From Daejeonella lutea (GTDB lineage: Bacteria > Bacteroidota > Bacteroidia > Sphingobacteriales > Sphingobacteriaceae): a stretch of 64,000 nt of DNA. The stretch's first letter is position 1. Each line of letters starts with the position of its first letter. The stretch lies in NCBI RefSeq assembly GCF_900168015.1, contig NZ_FUYR01000001.1:281968-345967 (forward strand), written 5' to 3'. Position numbers and translations under genes: made by a program. Under the pieces are notes generated by a model. That model was not told the origin of the DNA, did not search any database, and worked only from the letters and a program-made list of their open reading frames with translations. Positions 8,525 through 15,837 of the stretch are shown in pieces.

Positions 8525-10732
8525 TCATTTTTTAAATGCCACGTAGAATGTAGATCCTTTATCAAGCTCGCTGTCAGCCCAGATTTTTCCCTGGTGTTTT
8601 TCCATTATTCGCTTTACGATAGCCAGTCCCACTCCCGATCCTTCGATTTCACGGACATTATCCAGCCGCTTAAACAGCTCAAAAATAAACGGAAGTTGTT
8701 TAATGTCGATTCCCATACCGTTATCGCTGATAGAGTAGACCACTTCTACTTCATCTTCCTTTCCCTCAATTTTAATCTGTGGACAGGGCGATTTTAATGA
8801 GTATTTGATCGCGTTACTCAATAGGTTAGAAAATACCTGTGAGATCATCATTGGATCGCCTTTTATTGGCGGAGTATTACCAATCTCTACATGCAGGCTT
8901 TCGGCTTTAAAGGCAACCTTCAAATCTTTAACAAGGTCACTAATCATTTCACCGGTCTCAATTTCTTTGAAATCCGGTGCCGCCCGTCCAACCCGGGTAT
9001 AATCCAATACTTCATTGATCATCAGGCGCATTCTTTCGGCCCCGGAAACGATTCGTGCCAGAAAGTCTTTTGACCTTGGACTAATGGTGTCGTCTCGCAT
9101 CATAAGCTGCGAAAAACTGGTGATAGTGGACAGGGGATTCTTTAGATCATGCGAAATAGTATAGCTGAAAGTGTCTAGTTCTTCATATGCCTGCTTTAGC
9201 CTTTCGTTCAACAGCCTGATCTCACTGGCTTTTTGACTGATAGCGGACATTACTTCGGTTTTAAGACGGATCACCGATTTGATCTCCTCATTGCTCCAGG
9301 TTTCTGATTTTCCGGAAACTGTTTCCGCCCAGGCATCAAAGGACTTACGGGGTGAGATTTTGAGAAGGCCGTTCTCGTCAGTTTCGGTAGGCTTCTCCGG
9401 ATTGCCAGCCCAAACAATTTTCTGTAGTTTTTCAGGCTTGAACCAGATAATATATTCGCTAAGCTCTGCTGATAATGTGGTGATCATGATGCCGCTTGCA
9501 ATATCTTTATAAGCAACAGCATCAGGGTTTAGCGAAGTAAAATTGTCAGTGTAAAAAATCTGCTCGCTAACATTGTTATTCACCCATCCTACAATTGATT
9601 CCACCTGTTCCTGGGTAGGTGCTGCACCGATTGGCATAATGTTTTTCTCAAAAACAAGTACAGCTCCGGTAGCGGTAGTGACGTCGAGAATTGTAGTGTC
9701 ATTTTTAAGAAGGGCTTCCTCAATACTGCCCGTTTTGAACATGTATTTCGACAACTTATCAACTGCTGCCTTAAAGGCGTCAGTTTGATGCTGGCTTTCT
9801 TCATCCTGTCGGAACTCGAGAGCGGAGGAGAGTATTTGACCAATCAATTTCGCTGATTCCCGCGATTTGAAATCAATGAAACGTGGGGTATAATTATGGC
9901 AGGCTATTAGGCCCCACAGGTTTCCTTTGTACAACAGGGAGATACTAAAGCTCGAATCGACCTCCATATTCTTTAAGTACTGGATATGAACTGGCGAAAC
10001 CGCCCTGAGCTGGGAATTGGTAAGGTCCAGAGGGGTGGCACCGTGTTCTGAGGTGCTTAGAATTCGCGATGGCTCAGTGTGAACATCCGCTATCAGCCGG
10101 GTTAAATTTCGTTTGTAAAGCTCTCGAGCTTGCTGCGGAATGTCGGAAGCAGGGTAATGTAAGCCTAACCATGATTCGAGGTTCTCGTCGCGCGCCTCGG
10201 CAACTACTTCTCCGTGGCCGTCGTCAGCGAAGCGATAAACCATGACACGGTCGTAATTTATAACTTTCTTAATCTGCTGGGCCGAGTTATTCAGGAGATT
10301 CTGCAAATTCTTATCTGCAAGCATTTCTGAAATCGAGCGTCCGATGGCTTTCTGAACGTCAAGCACATTGTCGGAAATTGCTGGTTCAAACTCCAACAGG
10401 TAGTAATCTGAGGAGTGAGATATGATGAGATAATAAGGTTTCCCCTGGATGTCGGTTGTAAAAGGATTAGTCTGCTCGAATCCATTTGATTTCCCCAATG
10501 CAATCAGCTGGATCATAAAATCAGGCGGCTCATTCTTTCCGATGATAGGTTTGATGCTGTTGATATGTTCGCCCAGCAAAGTGTCAGGTAGCCCTTCTAA
10601 ATGGCCGGTTAGATTTTCACTGTGATAGCGAATTACAAATTGCTGATCGATTACGATAAGAAAGCCATGAGATTGAATCTGTCCGGGAATATGGATAGGT
10701 TCAACATCACAATTGGTAAGATTTATCATCAA
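8525..10732 (-). CDS. bphP: Bacteriophytochrome histidine kinase
   Basis: A 735-residue red/far-red photoreceptor kinase with the order PAS (about 8-115), GAF (135-310), PHY (320-500), HisKA (about 510-585) and HATPase_c (620-733). Cys8 in NCDVEPIHIPG is the biliverdin-attachment Cys. The GAF domain shows the YPASDIPQQAR motif with the chromophore-contacting Asp, the VHIQYLKNM His and the CHNYTPRF His. The phosphoacceptor is His528 in SYTISHDLKNP, and the ATP lid has DNGMGIDIKQ and GSGVGLAIV. Start is at 10732, or one codon later. No response regulator is adjacent. Heme oxygenase lies tail-to-tail with it. Confidence 0.95.
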   Translation of the reverse strand: MMINLTNCDVEPIHIPGQIQSHGFLIVIDQQFVIRYHSENLTGHLEGLPDTLLGEHINSIKPIIGKNEPPDFMIQLIALGKSNGFEQTNPFTTDIQGKPYYLIISHSSDYYLLEFEPAISDNVLDVQKAIGRSISEMLADKNLQNLLNNSAQQIKKVINYDRVMVYRFADDGHGEVVAEARDENLESWLGLHYPASDIPQQARELYKRNLTRLIADVHTEPSRILSTSEHGATPLDLTNSQLRAVSPVHIQYLKNMEVDSSFSISLLYKGNLWGLIACHNYTPRFIDFKSRESAKLIGQILSSALEFRQDEESQHQTDAFKAAVDKLSKYMFKTGSIEEALLKNDTTILDVTTATGAVLVFEKNIMPIGAAPTQEQVESIVGWVNNNVSEQIFYTDNFTSLNPDAVAYKDIASGIMITTLSAELSEYIIWFKPEKLQKIVWAGNPEKPTETDENGLLKISPRKSFDAWAETVSGKSETWSNEEIKSVIRLKTEVMSAISQKASEIRLLNERLKQAYEELDTFSYTISHDLKNPLSTITSFSQLMMRDDTISPRSKDFLARIVSGAERMRLMINEVLDYTRVGRAAPDFKEIETGEMISDLVKDLKVAFKAESLHVEIGNTPPIKGDPMMISQVFSNLLSNAIKYSLKSPCPQIKIEGKEDEVEVVYSISDNGMGIDIKQLPFIFELFKRLDNVREIEGSGVGLAIVKRIMEKHQGKIWADSELDKGSTFYVAFKK

Positions 10733-11186
10733 AAGGGGGAGTGAATTGGTGTATAAAAATAGGGTTTTTGCGGGATATTAACAGATTGTGTGCCAGAAAT
10801 TCGTGCTTTAGCCTTTCAATACTCGCCCGCTAAATGCACTTATTTTCCTTTCGTCTGGTAAAGTGATGCCTGTATTCACTTGATCGCAATTAATTTTTAT
10901 ATCCCACCGTCGATGGCTGAACGCATGAAAGGCTTTGAAAACGATGAGATTGAGTACAGCAATTCTGCTTCGGATAGGTATTGGATACTTGAAAGATGGA
11001 TATTTATGGGAAATAATATAAGGGCTGAACGCACCTTATACACAATGAATCGTGCGGGTTGCACTACACAACATGGATGACTATAAGCGTCAGGGAAGCT
11101 TTGGGTATCGTGACTGCTGGCGGGTCGCCTACTTTCCAGCTGAGCGGAAAGTAGGTGCCATAGCCCCCGCAAATGGCGGGCTTATT
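10733..11186. other. Non-coding stretch with palindrome
   Basis: About 450 bases without a convincing gene. Short open frames on both strands (for example 10880-11080 plus and 10897-11172 minus) lack family resemblance and overlap each other. The right part carries a strong inverted repeat at 11129-11156 and a GC-rich hairpin at 11167-11181. Confidence 0.6.
11129..11156. repeat. Palindromic repeat element (copy 1)
   Basis: A perfect 10-bp inverted repeat, CCTACTTTCC / GGAAAGTAGG, with an 8-base loop starting AGCTG. A second GC-rich hairpin (CCCGC-AAATG-GCGGG, 11167-11181) follows at once, with TTATTTTAT after it on the plus strand. Related copies lie near 28535-28621 and 29132-29161. Confidence 0.8.
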
Positions 11187-11657
11187 TTATCGTTTGCTAT
11201 ATGCCAATTCTCCTGTAGGATGGTGCTTCCTGTTTTGGCTCACCAAGTAATCAACCGAAAACTTCCCACTGCCTGCAAACAACAGCACAATGTATACAAC
11301 CAGATAATTTAACCCCGATTCTTTAACTGCAAATGGATCGGAAGCGTGTACCAGCAAGACCGCTGTCAGCATTGTTGCGATTAGCGGTAAAGTTGCCAGG
11401 CGGGTTGCAAATCCGGTTAATATGAGCGCCGAACAGAAAACCTCTGCAAACACTGCCAAGCTGAGGCTGAACTCCGGACTCATTCCCAGCATCCCTGGGA
11501 ATTGTACTTGCCCTCCCGATAACAGCATCATCAGTTTAGGGATGCCATGGGTTAGCATTAAAAATGCTATCCCAAGGCGTGCCACTAAAAGAGCAATATC
11601 TATTGTGCCGGAAGTTTTTTCAACACTGAATATCTTTTTCATTTTCTTAATGCTCAA
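11187..11657 (-). CDS. DoxX family membrane protein
   Basis: A 156-residue protein with four predicted membrane segments and DoxX features: ARLGIAFLMLTHGIPKL near the start, then a conserved EVFCSALILTGFATRLATLPL segment. A start five codons later (11642) is also possible. DoxX proteins associate with thiol/quinone redox enzymes, but their exact activity is not settled. It lies 16 bp downstream of the YceI gene and probably ends the operon that starts with the F420-reductase-like gene at 12956. A second DoxX gene lies at 15364-15774. Confidence 0.85.
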   Translation of the reverse strand: MSIKKMKKIFSVEKTSGTIDIALLVARLGIAFLMLTHGIPKLMMLLSGGQVQFPGMLGMSPEFSLSLAVFAEVFCSALILTGFATRLATLPLIATMLTAVLLVHASDPFAVKESGLNYLVVYIVLLFAGSGKFSVDYLVSQNRKHHPTGELAYSKR

Positions 11658-11673
11658 CTCTTAAACCGTTTAA

Positions 11674-12252
11674 TTATTTCTTCTGAGCAAACTCGCCATC
11701 AGCTTTAATCCTCACTTCGTCACTGATCATTGGAGCGGGGAAACCTGCACCTAAATTAAAATCAGAGCGTTTGATAACACCCTCCAATTGGAAACCAGCG
11801 GTATTTGCTTTAGACATTGGGTTTACTACTGTTCCTCTGTATGTGAGGTCCATGGTAACCTGTTTCGTCACCCCGTGCAGGGTAAGATCACCTGATAATT
11901 TGTATTTGTCCTTACCGTTCTTTTTTAGCGAAGTGCTTTTGAAGGTCAGTTCCGGATATTTTGCGACGTCGAAAAAATCTGGACTCTTAAGGTGATTGTT
12001 TCTGGCTTCAACACGCGTGTCAATCGACGAGGCCTTGGCGGTAAGCTCAAAGCTTGCGTCGCTGAAATCTGGCTTAGACGATTCTATTTTTACATCAAAA
12101 TCATTGAATGTCCCTGATACATCGGAAATGCCGAGGTGAGTTACCGTGAAACCAAGCTGTGAATGAGGGTCGTCATTAAGCCAGGTAGGTACTACATTCG
12201 TGAATGCTGATAATGCAAAAAATGCGATTAAGATAAAAAAGTACTTCTTCAT
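11674..12252 (-). CDS. YceI family periplasmic protein
   Basis: A 192-residue lipocalin-like YceI protein with a signal peptide (residues 1-22). Motifs include WLNDDPHSQLGFTVTHLGISDVSGTF at the mature N-terminus and GDLTLHGVTKQVTMDLTYRG. YceI proteins bind polyisoprenoids or quinone-like lipids in the periplasm and are often near oxidative-stress regulators. It sits between the F420-reductase-like gene and DoxX on the same strand with short gaps, consistent with one redox-related transcript. Confidence 0.92.
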   Translation of the reverse strand: MKKYFFILIAFFALSAFTNVVPTWLNDDPHSQLGFTVTHLGISDVSGTFNDFDVKIESSKPDFSDASFELTAKASSIDTRVEARNNHLKSPDFFDVAKYPELTFKSTSLKKNGKDKYKLSGDLTLHGVTKQVTMDLTYRGTVVNPMSKANTAGFQLEGVIKRSDFNLGAGFPAPMISDEVRIKADGEFAQKK

Positions 12253-12293
12253 GATGTGTTTTAATTTGTGTTATTTAATTGTTTGATTTTAAA

Positions 12294-12956
12294 TTAGTGG
12301 TGTAAAATTTTCCAGCCTGCAAGCCAGTTATAATTATTTTTCATGCCCAGTTGAATTAAAAGCAGCTGCATATTTTCCAGCGTACGGCTGACAGATAAGT
12401 CGCCTGCAGCGATGGGGTTAAATCCTGCCGTGGCTACAATTTCTGAGACGATCTGCACTGCTTCTTCATCATTACCAGCAATAAACGCATCTGATTGTTT
12501 TCCGTCAATAACCGGACTATTAAAATCCGCAGCAAATGAAGTATTAAACGCTTTAATTACCTTTGAATTTGGAAGCAGCTTTTGCAGTTCTTCAGCAGCG
12601 CTAGAATCAGAAGCTGTGGTCAGGCCGTTGTAACTCTCATTTAAGGGGTTGGCAATACTAATGACTATTTTCTGGTTGGCCACTTCGCGGATCTTCGCGG
12701 CTATCTCTGCCTCTGCAGAAAAAGGAACATCAAGGATTATAATATCTGCTTCCCAGCTTGCATCAGCAGGGCAAACTGCTGTGTCGACATCTGCATGGGC
12801 GTTCTTAGTTTTTATATCCCCGACAAGTGCATCTAACGCGGCCTGATCGTTACCTTTTAATAGTAACCGATAATTGCCTTTGGAAATTCCTTTTGCAATG
12901 GCAGAGCCCATATTTCCCGTTGCTCCGATAATTGCTATGGTTTGCTTCGTTTGCAT
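12294..12956 (-). CDS. F420-dependent NADP oxidoreductase-like protein
   Basis: A 220-residue Rossmann protein; start at 12956 (MQTKQTIAIIGATGNMG), since the frame further up has no nucleotide-binding sequence. The N-terminal GATGNMGSAIAKG is the dinucleotide-binding loop. ILDVPFSAEAEI and VISIANPLN, then KVIKAFNTSFA, match the NADPH-dependent F420 reductase/ferric reductase fold. Bacteroidota are not known to make F420, so the partner is probably another electron acceptor. It heads the leftward group with yceI and doxX, behind a palindromic operator at 13028-13045. Confidence 0.8.
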   Translation of the reverse strand: MQTKQTIAIIGATGNMGSAIAKGISKGNYRLLLKGNDQAALDALVGDIKTKNAHADVDTAVCPADASWEADIIILDVPFSAEAEIAAKIREVANQKIVISIANPLNESYNGLTTASDSSAAEELQKLLPNSKVIKAFNTSFAADFNSPVIDGKQSDAFIAGNDEEAVQIVSEIVATAGFNPIAAGDLSVSRTLENMQLLLIQLGMKNNYNWLAGWKILHH

Positions 12957-13027
12957 AGTCTTTGTTTTGATTATACAAAGGTAGGGTGAGGGTCGACAAC
13001 GGTCCATTGCTATAGAACAAGAAAAAG

Positions 13028-13045
13028 CATTGACCTATGTCAATG
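13028..13045. promoter_or_regulatory. Crp/Fnr-type operator palindrome
   Basis: CATTGAC-CTAT-GTCAATG is a perfect 18-bp palindrome (7-bp arms, 4-bp spacer), close to the FNR consensus TTGAT-N4-ATCAA. It lies 72 bp upstream of the F420-reductase-like start and 21 bp past the stop of the Crp/Fnr gene that precedes it, so that gene is the obvious candidate regulator. Confidence 0.7.
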
Positions 13046-13065
13046 GAAATCCGGATCCGCTTTTT

Positions 13066-13644
13066 TTACCGTCCCACCATCTTTTTACGAACCCTGCTAA
13101 GCGTTTCAGGTGTAAGGCCCATATAAGACGCAATCATGTGCTGAGGTACCCGCTGTACAATATCCGGATAGATCGCATTAAAACTCTCGTAGCGGTCTTC
13201 GGAAAGTGAGCTAATGATCGACGTCAGTCTTTTCTGCATCGCTACATAGGCACCGGTTATATTCAAACGGGTAAAAGTTTCAAACTTTGGCATGGTTAGG
13301 AGCAACTCTTCATGCGCCGTTTTGCTGATTAAAGTAAGTTCCGAATCTTCTATTGCATCAATATTATATGTTGCTGGTTCATCCGTAAGAAAGCTGTACA
13401 GGTCTGAAATGGTCCATCCTTCAATGGCGAATTGAATGATATGTTCGTTACCCTTTTCATCCACAGAATAGGAACGTAAGGCTCCCTTCTCAACAAAGGC
13501 GACATACTTGCATGGATCACCTTCCTGCAGCAGGTATTGTTTTTTGCGCAGCTTTTTGGGCGTGAGATATTTTGCGATCTGCAGTTCTTCCTCCTTTGTA
13601 AGTTGAACTTTTGTATTGAAACTTTCGAAAAATAGTTCGTGCAC
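13066..13644 (-). CDS. Crp/Fnr family transcriptional regulator
   Basis: A 192-residue regulator: cyclic-nucleotide-binding-like beta-roll (about 25-115), long dimer helix, and a short HTH (about 150-190). The recognition helix LTPETLSRVRKKM carries the E-xx-SR residues that read TGA half-sites in FNR. No N-terminal Fe-S cysteine cluster is present. It lies directly upstream of, and on the same strand as, the F420-reductase-like/YceI/DoxX group. The palindrome between them suggests direct control of that group. Confidence 0.9.
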   Translation of the reverse strand: MHELFFESFNTKVQLTKEEELQIAKYLTPKKLRKKQYLLQEGDPCKYVAFVEKGALRSYSVDEKGNEHIIQFAIEGWTISDLYSFLTDEPATYNIDAIEDSELTLISKTAHEELLLTMPKFETFTRLNITGAYVAMQKRLTSIISSLSEDRYESFNAIYPDIVQRVPQHMIASYMGLTPETLSRVRKKMVGR

Positions 13645-13679
13645 GCGAAACGATTTAATTAATGTTCAAATATACGGTT

Positions 13680-13798
13680 GAGAGTTGAGAATGGAGAGTT
13701 GAGAATGGAGAGTTGAGAATGGAGAGTTGAGAATGGAGAGTTGAGAATGGAAAGTTGAAAGAAAGCCGTCAACTCTCCATTCTCAACTCTCCACTTAT
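13680..13798. repeat. Heptamer repeat with inverted copy
   Basis: Units GAGAGTT and GAGAATG alternate in a 14-bp (2 x 7) pattern from 13680 to about 13757. The reverse complement of the same pattern follows at about 13769-13796. Together they can form a perfect stem of more than 20 bp. The array lies between the DinB gene stop (13799) and the Crp/Fnr start (13644). Confidence 0.9.
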
Positions 13799-14245
13799 TC
13801 AGTAGTGCCCAAAAATCTGCTTCAAATGATGTTCCAGATGTTTCACGTAGTCGTCAAAGACAAACTCCAGGCTAACAGTTACGTTTCCACCCATACGGCA
13901 AGTTCTCTTCCAGTTTTCCTGGGGTATTTCTTTGGCAAGAGCAGCGAGTTGCTTATTGTAAAAATACCAGAAGCTTATCAGTTGTGAAGAAGGTATTTTG
14001 TCGTGATAACTGAATTCGTTCCATTTATCCTGATCGTAAAATATAAGTGGTTCGTCCTCAAACTGCCCGCGGATAAGTCGTTGATGGTTGTTTGTCGCAC
14101 TGTCAATCAGATGGCCGAGGATTTGTTTTTTACTCCATTTTCCGGGCTCAGGGGAGCGACATAATTCCTCTTCGCTGAATTGAGCGAATAGGCCGGGCAG
14201 GCTTTGACAAAGATATTCGAGCCGTTTGATTCGTTCGGGTATCAT
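13799..14245 (-). CDS. DinB family protein
   Basis: A 148-residue four-helix-bundle DinB/YfiT-like protein. Conserved histidines expected to bind metal are seen in ILGHLIDSATNNHQR (about residue 46) and in YVKHLEHHLKQIFGHY at the C-terminus. Family members are metal-dependent transferases using thiol cofactors such as bacillithiol; the substrate here is unknown. The stop codon touches the preceding heptamer repeat region. Confidence 0.85.
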   Translation of the reverse strand: MIPERIKRLEYLCQSLPGLFAQFSEEELCRSPEPGKWSKKQILGHLIDSATNNHQRLIRGQFEDEPLIFYDQDKWNEFSYHDKIPSSQLISFWYFYNKQLAALAKEIPQENWKRTCRMGGNVTVSLEFVFDDYVKHLEHHLKQIFGHY

Positions 14246-14395
14246 CTGCGAAATAATAAATAATATCAGGTCCGCTTTTTTGACTTGAGAATGTCTAAAT
14301 GGTTATTTGCGGAATGCACTACAGAAGTACATTTATTTTATGTCTTTTTCAAAAGAATTTAATTTTTTCCTCATTAAATTTAAGCTTACCTTATC

Positions 14396-15352
14396 ATGAT
14401 GAAAAGCATCATTACTATCTTTTTTCTGATTTTTTCATTCCAGGTTTACGCCCAAAAGCTTGATAGCCTAAAGCTTATGGTGGACTTAAAAGAACTTTCA
14501 TCCGACAAGTATCAGGGCCGCGCTCCCGGAACTTACGGTGGAAGGCTGGCTCAGCTCTTTCTCGTCAATCGCTTCAAAGAGATAGGTCTTAAGGCTTATC
14601 ATGAGGAATACAAACAGGGAGTGACAGTCCTTGGCGAAAAACTTGACCGGAAGGGCCCGGACAGTATCTGGAATTTTAAGCAGGTAAAAGGGGCGAATAT
14701 AATTGGCTTTATCCCCGGGAAGAAAAAGGAGGTGATCGTCATATCAGCTCATTATGACCATATTGGAATCTTTGAAAAGCGGATTTATAATGGTGCAGAT
14801 GATAATGCTTCCGGTGTAGCTGCATTACTCTCCATGGCTGAATACTTTACAAAAAACACGCCTCACCATACACTGATGTTTGCCGCATTCGATGCTGAAG
14901 AGTTATTTATGATGGGCTCTATGGGTTTTTTTAAAAATCTTCCCATCCCTGAGGGGGATATTGTCATGAACCTGAACATGGATATGATCGGTACAAACAG
15001 TGATTATGAGATGTATGCCGGGGGTACGCATTATTATAAAGAGTTCAAGCCGATGCTTCGTAAAATATGGGGCGGAAGGTCAAATATCGGATTAAGATTT
15101 GGTTACGATATTCCCAGGACTAAGGACGACCGGACTTTCAGGAGCGATCACCTGATGTTCCATCTTTCTGGTATTCCATTTTTGTACTTTGGCGTTCCAG
15201 AGCATTTAAACTACCACCAAACAACTGATGACTACGATAACATCTCTCATTCTTTTTACTATACTGGCGCCAACCTCATCTTAGATACGCTCATCGAGCT
15301 GGACCGAAATTTTCCGGACGTGAATAGGAGGGAAAACATTTTTAAGAAATGA
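14396..15352 (+). CDS. M28 family peptidase
   Basis: A 318-residue secreted zinc aminopeptidase-like protein (signal peptide residues 1-19). The co-catalytic zinc ligands are seen in ISAHYDHIG (His, with catalytic Asp), GADDNASGVAAL (bridging Asp), FDAEELFMMGS (Glu base and ligand) and LNMDMIG (Asp). A final His ligand is plausible in HLNYHQTTDDYDN. It probably removes N-terminal residues from peptides in the periplasm or outside the cell. No operon partner is evident. Confidence 0.9.
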   Translation: MMKSIITIFFLIFSFQVYAQKLDSLKLMVDLKELSSDKYQGRAPGTYGGRLAQLFLVNRFKEIGLKAYHEEYKQGVTVLGEKLDRKGPDSIWNFKQVKGANIIGFIPGKKKEVIVISAHYDHIGIFEKRIYNGADDNASGVAALLSMAEYFTKNTPHHTLMFAAFDAEELFMMGSMGFFKNLPIPEGDIVMNLNMDMIGTNSDYEMYAGGTHYYKEFKPMLRKIWGGRSNIGLRFGYDIPRTKDDRTFRSDHLMFHLSGIPFLYFGVPEHLNYHQTTDDYDNISHSFYYTGANLILDTLIELDRNFPDVNRRENIFKK

Positions 15353-15363
15353 GTCTGGAGTAC

Positions 15364-15774
15364 TTAGTTCCAAATCAACCTGTCTGCAGAAAATTTTCCC
15401 GGTCCGGTGAAAAAGATTGTTAAAAATATCCCCAGGTATAGTAAAGACATTTCTTTCGTTCCAAAATCGTCAGTTGCATGGACTATGAGGCATGCGACCG
15501 CCATGTTTATGATTAGGGGGATTGATGCGAGGCGTGTAAGTAAGCCCATGATAATTAAAATAGCGCAAATGAATTCAGCGAAGGCGGCGAGATGGAGTGA
15601 GGTGCCCTGTCCAATGCCCAGCGGATCGCCGAATTGCATATTTCCTGAAATAACTTTTTGAAATTTTGGGTAGCCATGGGTTAATAATGCAGCCCCTGAA
15701 ACAACGCGAAGAATTAAAAGCCCGAAATCATAGGAAAGTGGGTTAGCGGAAAGAAAGCTTGATTTAATGGACAT
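15364..15774 (-). CDS. DoxX family membrane protein
   Basis: A 136-residue four-helix membrane protein paralogous to the DoxX protein ending at 11187. It shares RVVSGAALLTHGYPKF near the start, FAEFICAILIIMGLLTRLASIPL in the middle, and a C-terminal GPGKFSADRL close to SGKFSVDYL of the other copy. It is convergent with the M28 peptidase and divergent from the PQQ dehydrogenase. Confidence 0.87.
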   Translation of the reverse strand: MSIKSSFLSANPLSYDFGLLILRVVSGAALLTHGYPKFQKVISGNMQFGDPLGIGQGTSLHLAAFAEFICAILIIMGLLTRLASIPLIINMAVACLIVHATDDFGTKEMSLLYLGIFLTIFFTGPGKFSADRLIWN

Positions 15775-15837
15775 AAGTTTATTTGTTGATCCCTTCTAAA
15801 ATAAAGAAATCGAATTATCTTCAATAATAATTTTTGT

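Noticed and set aside
10880-11172. Two overlapping short frames on opposite strands
   Set aside because: They overlap each other and a palindrome, have no family resemblance and no coupled neighbour.
13066-13644. Reading the Crp/Fnr protein as an O2-sensing FNR with a [4Fe-4S] cluster
   Set aside because: The N-terminal cysteine set required for cluster binding is absent.
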